NCBI GenBank assembly: GCA_965223485.1
Contig: OZ244993.1
Span: forward strand, 2,666,001 to 2,730,000
Direction: 5' to 3'
Source: VXPQ01 sp965223485
Lineage (GTDB): Bacteria > Bacteroidota > Rhodothermia > Rhodothermales > VXPQ01
DNA length: 64,000 nucleotides
The notes beneath the pieces are model-generated. The model saw only the letters and a list, made by a program, of their open reading frames with translations, was not told where the DNA came from and ran no database searches. A program made the translations under genes and the position numbers. Position 1 is the first letter of the stretch, and the number at the start of each line of letters is the position of its first letter. This document shows positions 1-7,335 of this stretch, in pieces.

Positions 1-442
1 CCTGCCTGAACTTCTCGTCGGTAAAATCGTCGCTCCAGAGCGTGCTGTAAGGTACGCCGGCCTTGGTCAGGCAACCGTTCATGTTAAGCATGCCGACGAG
101 ACCGGGCCAGGTTCCACTCCAGTTGGCTACGGTCAGAATCGGCCCGCGATGGGTCGACAAACCGGGTAGGACGTGATGCGAATACTGCCACGCCGCAAAG
201 GCAATCACCAGAGGCTTGTCAGGATCGATTTGCCGAAAGACTACCCGGCCGTGCTTCTGACTGTCGATGAAGCCATGCTTCTTGTGGGGAAGTTCCGCGT
301 GGGCGCGTACTACCTGATGCCCTTCCGCCTCGATGGCTCGCATGATTGCCCGTTCGACCTTCTGCTGCTCAGGCCAGCATCTCTGATTGGCTGTGAGGCG
401 CAGATCTCCATTGGCGATAAGCGTAACGGCGTTCGTGGTCAC
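1..442 (-). CDS. L-fucose isomerase-like protein, 5' part only (window edge)
   Basis: Partial minus-strand gene running off the left edge; about 147 N-terminal residues are visible. The start is a GTG (442-440) preceded by a good ribosome site (AGGAAG) about 12 nt upstream. The translated stretch around YSHHVLPGLSTHRGPIL and VANWSGTWPGLVGML resembles sugar isomerases of the fucose/arabinose isomerase group, which interconvert aldose and ketose in the cytoplasm; the catalytic C-terminal region is outside the window. It is transcribed away from the LacI-type regulator at 814, behind a clear promoter (515-543) and a palindromic operator (489-504). It is therefore probably an inducible sugar-catabolism gene and a target of that regulator. 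The sugar specificity (fucose, arabinose or another deoxy-sugar) cannot be read from this fragment. Confidence 0.72.
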   Translation of the reverse strand, partial: MTTNAVTLIANGDLRLTANQRCWPEQQKVERAIMRAIEAEGHQVVRAHAELPHKKHGFIDSQKHGRVVFRQIDPDKPLVIAFAAWQYSHHVLPGLSTHRGPILTVANWSGTWPGLVGMLNMNGCLTKAGVPYSTLWSDDFTDEKFRQ

Positions 443-488
443 GAGCTTCCTCTTTCTTCCTGCGGAGCGCCGGGAAATTCGACGAGAG

Positions 489-504
489 ATGTTAACCTTA
501 ACAT
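489..504. promoter_or_regulatory. LacI-family operator, site 1
   Basis: ATGTTAACCTTAACAT is an inverted repeat with 7-bp arms and a 2-bp centre, the usual layout of a LacI/GalR-family operator. It starts 10 nt downstream of the -10 box of the minus-strand promoter at 515-543, so a bound repressor would cover the transcription start region of the isomerase-like gene. A second copy with one mismatch lies at 12507-12522. Confidence 0.8.
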
Positions 505-514
505 TATTTCGGGA

Positions 515-543
515 AAAGTAGCGATTCAGGCCCACCATGTCAA
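515..543 (-). promoter_or_regulatory. sigma70-type promoter of the isomerase-like gene
   Basis: Read on the minus strand: -35 TTGACA (543-538), a 17-bp spacer, and -10 TACTTT (520-515). It is followed at once by the operator at 489-504 and then by the GTG start at 442. Together with the palindrome at 603-619, it is what can be recognised in the gene-free stretch 443-813. No convincing plus-strand promoter for the LacI-type gene was seen there. Confidence 0.75.
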
Positions 544-602
544 GCTGATCGACGATGGGCAGCCTAACGCCCTGACGACCATGAGCAGAGCTTGGCGAAA
601 CC

Positions 603-619
603 GTTCCTCGCCGAGGAAC
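603..619. other. 17-bp perfect palindrome upstream of the regulator
   Basis: GTTCCTCG, one centre base, then CGAGGAAC: 8-bp arms around a single base. The arms are too close together for a stable RNA hairpin loop, so a protein-binding site is the likelier meaning. It lies about 195 bp before the LacI-type start and is unrelated in sequence to the two LacI-like operators. Confidence 0.35.
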
Positions 620-813
620 CGGCGCCAGGGAAAACCGAAGAAATGCAAGACGATTTGGCCGCCGGCAACATATCGCGGCATATTCAGCGCAAGGCAAGGT
701 GCATCGAAACGGATACCTCGGGAATCTGTACCATAGGAAATCATGAAAGGGAGCCTTACCGGTGCGGGCTCCTGATCCACGCCCCTTATTCCTTTGATCG
801 ACTGCAAAGTTTG

Positions 814-1809
814 ATGAACACGATCCTGGACGTCGCCAGTCAGGCGGGCGTCAGTGCGATGACCGTCTCACGCTACTTTAACCAACCCGACATGCTTGCG
901 CCTGCCACGCACAGAAAAGTGCGCGCCGCTATCGAAGAGCTTCAGTATGTCCCCAATGCGGCCGCCCGCAGCCTTGTCAACGGCTGCACGAACGCCATTG
1001 CCCTGATTCTGTCCGACATTACCAACTCGTTTTACACCACGGTAGCCCGAGGAGTAGAAGATAGGGCGCAACAACACGGATACGCCCTCATTCTCGGCAA
1101 CTCCGATGAATCGCTGGAGAAAGAACGCCGTTATCTGGACGTTCTCATCTCGCGCCGCGTGGATGGCGTGCTGATTTCTTCCGCCCCGGGAAACGATCAC
1201 CACCTCGATATGCTGCACCACCACGGCATCCCGGTGGTGTTGATCGACCGTACCGTGGAGGAAATCGACGCCGACGCGGTATGGGGCGATACATTCACCG
1301 GAGCCCTCCATCTGACCAGCCATCTCGTCGAGCAGGGGTTCCGGGACATTGCCCTCGTGGGTGGCTGGCCCGGGGTTTCTTCTCTGGAAGAACGCCAGGC
1401 CGGATACCTTCGCGCCATGAAGGAAGCCGGCCTCGTTCCTCACGCATATCCGGGACGTACGAGCCGCCAAAGCGGCGAGGAGATTACGGAGCAACTGTTC
1501 AGGAAGAACTTGCTTCCTCAGGCCATTATCGCCGCAAACAACCACGTGGCGGTGGGAGTACTGGTTAGCCTGAGGCGCCATGGGTTGCGTGTCCCGGAGG
1601 ACGTGGCGGTGGCCTGTTTCGACGATATCGAAATCGCTGCGCAGATCAATCCTTTTCTGACCGTCGTCGCACAACCAGCTTACGAAATGGGGGCCCTTGC
1701 CATGGACCTGCTCCTCGATCGGATGCAGGGCTTCGACGGCCCCTCGCGCCATTGTGCGTTGCCTACGAAGATGATCGTACGGTGCTCTTCCCTCGCCCCC
1801 GACGCATAA
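814..1809 (+). CDS. LacI-family transcriptional regulator
   Basis: 331-residue DNA-binding repressor or activator. An N-terminal LacI helix-turn-helix (about residues 3-22, motif ILDVASQAGVSAMTVSRY) is followed by the hinge helix region (PNAAARSL). A periplasmic-binding-protein-like effector domain then runs to the C-terminus (DITNSFY near the start of the core, RRVDGVLI, a late CFDDIE motif). The frame stays open upstream to 592, but the family N-terminus begins at the ATG at 814, with an in-frame TTG just before it; no strong ribosome site is visible. It is divergent from the isomerase-like gene and convergent with the outer-membrane cluster at 1885-12439. Matching operators before both units make it their likely sugar-responsive regulator. 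The effector is unknown. Confidence 0.93.
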   Translation: MNTILDVASQAGVSAMTVSRYFNQPDMLAPATHRKVRAAIEELQYVPNAAARSLVNGCTNAIALILSDITNSFYTTVARGVEDRAQQHGYALILGNSDESLEKERRYLDVLISRRVDGVLISSAPGNDHHLDMLHHHGIPVVLIDRTVEEIDADAVWGDTFTGALHLTSHLVEQGFRDIALVGGWPGVSSLEERQAGYLRAMKEAGLVPHAYPGRTSRQSGEEITEQLFRKNLLPQAIIAANNHVAVGVLVSLRRHGLRVPEDVAVACFDDIEIAAQINPFLTVVAQPAYEMGALAMDLLLDRMQGFDGPSRHCALPTKMIVRCSSLAPDA

Positions 1810-1884
1810 CGAGCAGACGCAGATAAAGCTCCGAGGAGTCTGCACTGCAGAAAATCATAAAAAGACGTTTCTGCGGTACCGGCC

Positions 1885-3126
1885 CTACGGCGCAAACGCG
1901 CTGCGTATCCCGTTCACTGTTTTTCCGAGGGTCCCCACGGCGATCCGATCGAGCGCTTCTTCGTTCCCTTGCAAATGGATCGTCCGGTGCACGTGCGTCA
2001 GGGATTCCCCGGGCGCCAGCGCCACAGCCGGGGAAGAGCTTTCGAGTTCGTAGAAGGGTCCGAGCGGTTCGGCGCCCGGCTCGGGCGGCCCATCGTTGTA
2101 ACTGTTTATGATATCGCCTGCGTAGGGGTCCTCCTGGATTTCCCACATCGAGTTTACATAGTCAGTCGCCTTCTCCGACATCGTATATTGCACCAGCGTG
2201 AGCACGCGGTTGTCCGCATCGTAGCTCCCAAACACGGGCTTGCTTCGCTTACTGGTCAGGCCGATCTTGCTACGATATTCGCCGTCGCCCCTGAAATAGA
2301 CCACATCGTCTTCGATGATCAGCCGATCCGGAGGCGGTTCGCCAAAATAGGCCGCGTTGACGATGGGTCCCCGTGCCTCCTCGTCACCGGACCGATAAGG
2401 AATGACGATCGTTGTCGCCGGGGAAGGGGTGAACATGCCGAGAATCCAGATCGACAAGAGACCTCCTTCTCTGGTCCAGGCCTCATTACCCACGTTAGTG
2501 ATGGTGTTGACGGATTCGAAGGCGACAACCTGGACGATGGAATCCAGCGCCACGCCCAACCCCTCGGCGACCTCAGCCCGACCTGACAGCCGAACCTCAC
2601 GGTCCACCTCAAGATCGAACGTCGTGCCGGAATAGTTTTTCAGGCGCATTGCTTTCTCGAAGACAATCCGGTCACGCTCCTGCGCCACCACGGGGAACGG
2701 ATCCCAGTCTATGGCGGGCGGCACGTACCAGTGTTCCATTTCGAACGGGTCGCCTCCCTCGAAAAAGATGGAGAACTGTCCGCCTTCGGGCCCCAGCCAG
2801 AAGCGATCTTCGCCACCAAACACATTGATGTGTTCCTGCCGCTCGCCCGAGGCAATAAGCTCCCGATTGATCCAGCCGTAGCTCATTCCATCGCTACCGG
2901 CAGCAGTGCTCGTCAGGACGCGTCCTTGCATGGCCGGACTGACTACGACCTGGGCCTGCCCTGCTTCATCGGACAACACGACCACCTCGGCATGCCCGGT
3001 GAAAAAAGCAAGATCTTCCCCAAAGGTCGTGATCTCCGTCACGGTGTTTTTCATCGTATCATCCGACTGGTTGCAGGATGTAAGCAGCACTGCAAGTAAT
3101 ATGCTTCCCATGATAACCTTCTTCAT
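1885..3126 (-). CDS. secreted lipoprotein, DUF6786-like
   Basis: 413-residue predicted lipoprotein. The signal peptide MKKVIMGSILLAVLLTSC ends in a lipobox (LTSC), and an AAGGAGG ribosome site sits just before the ATG, so the start is firm. The rest is beta-rich and looks like the sugar-mutarotase-like lipoproteins often found in polysaccharide loci (motifs MQGRVLTS, GGEDRFWLGPEGGQ, MEHWYVPPA). I recall such proteins as DUF6786, but this is recognition by eye. It is the last gene of the minus-strand cluster that begins with the TonB receptor. A role in binding or handling oligosaccharide at the envelope is inferred from context only. Confidence 0.75.
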   Translation of the reverse strand: MKKVIMGSILLAVLLTSCNQSDDTMKNTVTEITTFGEDLAFFTGHAEVVVLSDEAGQAQVVVSPAMQGRVLTSTAAGSDGMSYGWINRELIASGERQEHINVFGGEDRFWLGPEGGQFSIFFEGGDPFEMEHWYVPPAIDWDPFPVVAQERDRIVFEKAMRLKNYSGTTFDLEVDREVRLSGRAEVAEGLGVALDSIVQVVAFESVNTITNVGNEAWTREGGLLSIWILGMFTPSPATTIVIPYRSGDEEARGPIVNAAYFGEPPPDRLIIEDDVVYFRGDGEYRSKIGLTSKRSKPVFGSYDADNRVLTLVQYTMSEKATDYVNSMWEIQEDPYAGDIINSYNDGPPEPGAEPLGPFYELESSSPAVALAPGESLTHVHRTIHLQGNEEALDRIAVGTLGKTVNGIRSAFAP

Positions 3127-3204
3127 AGGTAATCCTCCTTTTCGTCAAAAAACCAGCATGCCGTTCCACGTTGACGCACAAAAGCCCCCGGGTCAGCCGT
3201 CTTT

Positions 3205-3457
3205 TCACAATGCACTTCGGACGGCGCCAGCCGGATCGACGACAACCGGAAATCGGGCCAACTGCGATGCAACGACCTTCACCGGTGAAGCATTACCCAG
3301 CACCAGGTCGTAATTCCCCCGTCGGGAAGTCCGACGATACGTAGCTCCGTGGCGTATGGCTGTTCCCAAGGTACGTCCAACTCGTCAAGAAAACCCTCGA
3401 TATCGAGGTCGAGCGTACGCGCCAGGGGGCGTATGCATCTGATCACCCCGCGTATCA
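3205..3457 (-). pseudogene. frameshifted remnant of a paralogue of the toroid-protein C-terminus
   Basis: Reading on from the stop of the gene at 3455, the next 250 bp encode a second, diverged copy of that protein's last about 60 residues. LDLDIEGFLDELDVPWEQPY matches RVNVEKLLTALPVPYDEPYE; after one lost base in a G-run, NYDLVLGN then ASQLARFPVVV match YTLVVGN and AAELARYPLEI. The tail stops at 3207-3205. Both the frameshift and the lack of any N-terminal part mark it as a pseudogene fragment. It fills most of the gap between 3126 and 3455. The divergence means this is not a fresh duplication. Confidence 0.7.
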
Positions 3458-6196
3458 TGGACGAATTTCCAGCGGATAGCGGGCCAGTTCCGCCGCCGAC
3501 CTTTCAAGGGGCGCTTCGTTGCCCACAACGAGCGTATAAGAGCCGTCATCCGGTAACCCTTCAACCTTCAGGAGCACCTCATACGGCTCGTCGTAGGGTA
3601 CCGGTAACGCGGTAAGCAGCTTTTCGACGTTCACCCGGAGCGTGCGTTCGTCGAGGGAATAACTTTGGGCGGCAATTCCATCGACCCCCACGACTATATC
3701 CCGCTCCACGTTGACGTAGAGGCCGCCGAGTTGACGCAGTACGTCGGCGGCAGCGGCCAGTCCGCCTACCTCGGCCCAGCTCGGCCCGGAGCGGAGTGGG
3801 GTCTGGGGAAACCCTTCATGATCGATGTTCTCCGGCCCCAGCCCCAGTGGAAACGTCGGAGCATTGTAGATCCCGTTCTCGACGTGCCGGGGAAAGGTAA
3901 GCAGCGCAAGTGAGGAACGGGCCGCTGCCACCCCTCGCTCGACCAGGTCCTGCCGCCCGGTGAGCAACCCGAGTCGGACCAGTATCCCGGCGAACCGGTG
4001 GTCACGCTGATCCAGCCATTCGGCGTCGCCGATCTGCGAAGAGAAGCCCCCGAAGGGATACGCCGTAATGATATAGTGCGGCGCCCACACCGTTTGCAGC
4101 AAACTGGCATAGTCCGCGACGGCTTCGGCTTCTTCAAGATAACGTGATTCCCCGGTTACTTCGTAGAGCGAAACAAAACCCTGCAAGGCCCACGACATCG
4201 ACATGGCGTTGCGTGGCGGCTGGCCTGTCCGCGGATCGAAGAAGGTCTCGGCCTTAACGGCACAGGAGTAAAGCGCCTCGAAATCCACCCATTTCTGTTG
4301 AGGCATTACATCATCTATCAGAAACTGTGCGGCGCGTTTGGCTGCTCGCAGGAATTTCTCTTCACCGGTGGCGCGATAAAGTTCGCTGAGTACCCACGCA
4401 TGCGCTCCGCCATCGGCGTTCCAGCGCATGCTCGGACGAGGTTCGAGACGCTCGGTGAACCAGGCAGGCACGCTGCCCTCGGGCTGCATATGTGCTATGA
4501 GAAAGTCGCCATACCGCTGGACGTAATGCAGAATACGCGGGTCTTTCTGATAGAGACGATAGACCTCCATCAGATAGCCCGCTGTCACACTGGCCGATGC
4601 CGTCTGATAGTCCCCCTCTTCCCAGTTCCAATAGGTCCGTGTTTCGTCCGGATCGTACCCCTCGGTCGGAAACCGCCAGAGGCTGCCTATCCAACGCCGC
4701 TCGTTCAGATCGTAGAGGGAGGGAAACAAACCCTCATGCTGCGGCGCCATGAGGGCCAGGTTGACCACGCGGCGTGCTTTGTCGATGAGTGAGGGGTCTC
4801 CAAGCCGCTTCCCCCAATAATAGAATCCGGTGGCGTCCGCCACGTTATTCCACCAGGCTGTATTGTATGCCAGATGAAACCATTGCGGCGCGGTGAGCCG
4901 CAGCGCCCCGACCGGCTGAGCCTCCATTTCCCACTGCTGCCAGGAATTCCAGGTATCCGGTCCTTCAGGGTCCCGGTGGATCATGACGGGCTTCCCGTCT
5001 TGAAGCTCGACAGTAAAACCTTTATAGGCCAAAGACGCCGGATACGAAATCGAGGCATACTCGGCGAACGGCATCGCTTGGGGACGGGGGCGCTGGAAAT
5101 AGTGCCGCCCATAACGGTCCCAGAGATAAGTAGCCGCCCTTTGGTATCCCCGGTAAGGCGAGGCTTCGGCGTCCAGGATGAGATCCATCCCGTAACGCAC
5201 CTCGTTGCCGGAAAGCGTACGAACGAGGGTCCCACCCGCGTTTTCATGACGCCAGTAGACATGCTGCTCCGCGATCGCGTCCATGACGCCATACGCCAGC
5301 AGCGGATGATCCGTCATCCCGGAGACAAGTTCCAGATCCAACACGGCCGGCATGGATATCCTGGCCGAGTCGATGGGAACGCCGAAAATCCAGGGATGCT
5401 TTTGAGGTCGCGCGTGCTGCCCATATACAACGTACTCGTTGATCTGGTCAAGATCGGGTATCAGGGCTGCAAACACGCTCCCGGTCTGCACGATGGCCGC
5501 GGGCGCAAAGAAGACACGATCGCCGATGACATCGCCGGGAGATCGCTTGTAACCCGGCGCATGGCTGAAATCCGGGGGTCCCGCCTCGGCGAAGGCAAAT
5601 GGGGAAAACAGATATTCCAATTGCGGCGGATCGCCCCGGAGCACCCCCCGCACGTCGACGTGGATGATGTTTCTTCCCCGTTGCAGGCTCACGGTCTGCT
5701 CGACGTGCGCCATAGGGGTTTCCCCGGTAAGCACCACCCGTACTTCCTCGGGAGTTTTTCGGCTCACGTGCACCGTACGGAGTACTTCGGGAACGATCAC
5801 GCGGTACTCCTCCGCAATGCGTAGGGCCCGACCCTGCTCGTTGGAGCGATCCAGGTACAACGGGGTGGTGGTGTGAGGGCGCGGGTTGGGAGGACGAAAC
5901 GCCTCGGCCACAAGCACCCATTGCCCGGCCTGCGCGGCAAAGAAGGCCTGATCGACGCCTTCGGGGCTCGGCGTGAATCGGGCTTTGACGAGGCCGTTGT
6001 CGATCTCGATGTAACCGTCGATCTCACGCACTTCGACCGGGTTGGTCTGAGACGCCGCCCGTTGAGCAGATCCGCTGAATACCGTGGCGGCAAGAAGAAG
6101 GACGGCAACGGCGCTTCGCCATCGAGGCCCCGCCGTGCGCCGACGCTCCGGTCGTGCGGCGGCGCGGGATGCGTTCGCCGGTGGGGTCGGTTCCAT
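3455..6196 (-). CDS. large secreted protein, six-hairpin (alpha/alpha-toroid) glycosidase-like
   Basis: 913 residues, longer than a simple (alpha/alpha)6 hydrolase. A basic N-terminus and hydrophobic stretch (AVAVLLLAATVFSG) form a probable signal peptide. A beta-rich domain follows (about 50-380), then helical toroid-like repeats (about 420-780) with recurring aromatic/Gly patterns such as AYNTAWWNNVADATGFYYWG, GYLMEVYRLYQ and GGAHAWVLSELYRATGE. A short C-terminal beta domain (about 820-913) is the part duplicated in the remnant downstream. I infer a polysaccharide hydrolase or lyase-like enzyme but cannot name a family or catalytic residues. It lies between the PorV-like gene (gap 42 bp) and the lipoprotein gene. 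No strong ribosome site precedes the chosen ATG, so the start could lie further in. Confidence 0.7.
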   Translation of the reverse strand: MEPTPPANASRAAARPERRRTAGPRWRSAVAVLLLAATVFSGSAQRAASQTNPVEVREIDGYIEIDNGLVKARFTPSPEGVDQAFFAAQAGQWVLVAEAFRPPNPRPHTTTPLYLDRSNEQGRALRIAEEYRVIVPEVLRTVHVSRKTPEEVRVVLTGETPMAHVEQTVSLQRGRNIIHVDVRGVLRGDPPQLEYLFSPFAFAEAGPPDFSHAPGYKRSPGDVIGDRVFFAPAAIVQTGSVFAALIPDLDQINEYVVYGQHARPQKHPWIFGVPIDSARISMPAVLDLELVSGMTDHPLLAYGVMDAIAEQHVYWRHENAGGTLVRTLSGNEVRYGMDLILDAEASPYRGYQRAATYLWDRYGRHYFQRPRPQAMPFAEYASISYPASLAYKGFTVELQDGKPVMIHRDPEGPDTWNSWQQWEMEAQPVGALRLTAPQWFHLAYNTAWWNNVADATGFYYWGKRLGDPSLIDKARRVVNLALMAPQHEGLFPSLYDLNERRWIGSLWRFPTEGYDPDETRTYWNWEEGDYQTASASVTAGYLMEVYRLYQKDPRILHYVQRYGDFLIAHMQPEGSVPAWFTERLEPRPSMRWNADGGAHAWVLSELYRATGEEKFLRAAKRAAQFLIDDVMPQQKWVDFEALYSCAVKAETFFDPRTGQPPRNAMSMSWALQGFVSLYEVTGESRYLEEAEAVADYASLLQTVWAPHYIITAYPFGGFSSQIGDAEWLDQRDHRFAGILVRLGLLTGRQDLVERGVAAARSSLALLTFPRHVENGIYNAPTFPLGLGPENIDHEGFPQTPLRSGPSWAEVGGLAAAADVLRQLGGLYVNVERDIVVGVDGIAAQSYSLDERTLRVNVEKLLTALPVPYDEPYEVLLKVEGLPDDGSYTLVVGNEAPLERSAAELARYPLEIRP

Positions 6197-6238
6197 ACGT
6201 GCTCGGAGTTGGTGGGCGGCGTCTTGAGGACAGGATCC

Positions 6239-7282
6239 CTACCGTCCGAAGGCCAGCGAGAACATATGGGTGTATCCGAGAATGCCGAAGTCCCACCATG
6301 CATAGTTGGCGGAGATGACCCCGGTGCTGGTGGTAACCTTCACGCCGCCCCCAAGGGTGAGGCCTTCCTCGTCGTAATTGAACCGGTACCCTGCCCGTAG
6401 CGCAAGCAGGTCCCGGAAGACGTACTCCGTCCCTGTGTTCAGCTTTTCGGGGCCGTCGTTCGGATGAACGAACTCGGCGGCGAAGGTCCAGGCATGCGGG
6501 CTGGCCTCCCCGGCCTCGATCACGTCGTAGGCAACGCCGAAGTTGAAATTCACAGGCATCCGCATGTTGGTGGGTTCGTAGCCTATGCGCTCGTCGAACT
6601 CGGCGATTTGGGTATCGGGGCCGATATTTTTGCCGACCATGGTTACACGGAGACTGCGGAGGCCCGTGTAAAAGACCGTGCCCACATCGACGGCCCAGGC
6701 GCCGACGTTGGCGTCGTCGAGCGTCTCGGAAATGTATTTGGCGTTGACGCCAAAATAAAGGCGGTCCGTGATGCGTCGGGCATAGGTGACCCCCACCGCC
6801 AGGTTATGGGCGGAAACCGTGCCCAGGTCGGTGAGCACCTCCGACCGCCCGATAGGCACCCCTTGGTCGAGAATGGGGCGGTTTTCGGTCCTCGGCATGT
6901 CTCCGTAATCGAGGTAGAAGGCATGAACGCCTATGGTGCCTATGCCCTCGAAGTGCTTGAGGGCGGCAGCGCTCTGATAACCAATGTCGGCGAACCATTG
7001 CACGTGGGAGAGCGCCACATTGAAGTTCTCAACGTTCACGGTCGAAGCCGGATTAGTGAACGCAGTGGCGGCGTCCCCATACCCTGCGGAAGACAGAATA
7101 CCGCCGATACCCGCCTGGCGCGCGCTTGCGGGCAGCTTCAAAAACTGAAAACCGGCTTGCCCGATCCGCTCAAAAGAGGGCGATTCGATACCAGTGCCCA
7201 CGTCAGGCTCGAGTTGCCCATAGGCCGGGCACACCGCCAGAAGCAGCAACGATGCGCAGGCGAGCAAGGCATATTTTTTCAT
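6239..7282 (-). CDS. PorV/PorQ-like outer-membrane protein
   Basis: 347-residue beta-barrel protein with a clean signal peptide (MKKYALLACASLLLLAVCPAYG). The open frame extends to a GTG at 7339, but the ATG at 7282 has a G-rich ribosome site and starts the signal peptide, so I prefer it. The early motif LPASARQAGIGG...GDAATAFTNPAS is characteristic of the PorV/UPF0164 family, which forms outer-membrane barrels that in T9SS bacteria help shuttle sorted proteins. The gene follows the T9SS-tailed protein (gap 53 bp) and the TonB receptor in one minus-strand cluster. This suggests it is the dedicated partner of that protein rather than the general PorV. Confidence 0.85.
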   Translation of the reverse strand: MKKYALLACASLLLLAVCPAYGQLEPDVGTGIESPSFERIGQAGFQFLKLPASARQAGIGGILSSAGYGDAATAFTNPASTVNVENFNVALSHVQWFADIGYQSAAALKHFEGIGTIGVHAFYLDYGDMPRTENRPILDQGVPIGRSEVLTDLGTVSAHNLAVGVTYARRITDRLYFGVNAKYISETLDDANVGAWAVDVGTVFYTGLRSLRVTMVGKNIGPDTQIAEFDERIGYEPTNMRMPVNFNFGVAYDVIEAGEASPHAWTFAAEFVHPNDGPEKLNTGTEYVFRDLLALRAGYRFNYDEEGLTLGGGVKVTTSTGVISANYAWWDFGILGYTHMFSLAFGR

Positions 7283-7335
7283 CTTGGCTACCCCCGGTAG
7301 AAATTCTCGGCGTTCGGAAGACGTTAAGATTTTAC

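Noticed and set aside
526..807. Minus-strand frame of 93 codons between the isomerase and LacI-type genes
   Set aside because: It overlies the -35 box of the isomerase promoter and shows no family-like pattern.
1846..1875. Terminator hairpin between the LacI-type gene and the lipoprotein gene
   Set aside because: The GCAGAAA/TTTCTGC arms are AT-rich with a 13-nt loop and no T-run follows in either direction.
3109..3125. ATGATAACCTT resembling half of the LacI-type operator
   Set aside because: It is the reverse of the first codons of the lipoprotein gene (MKKVI), lacks the second arm, and has no promoter in the right place.
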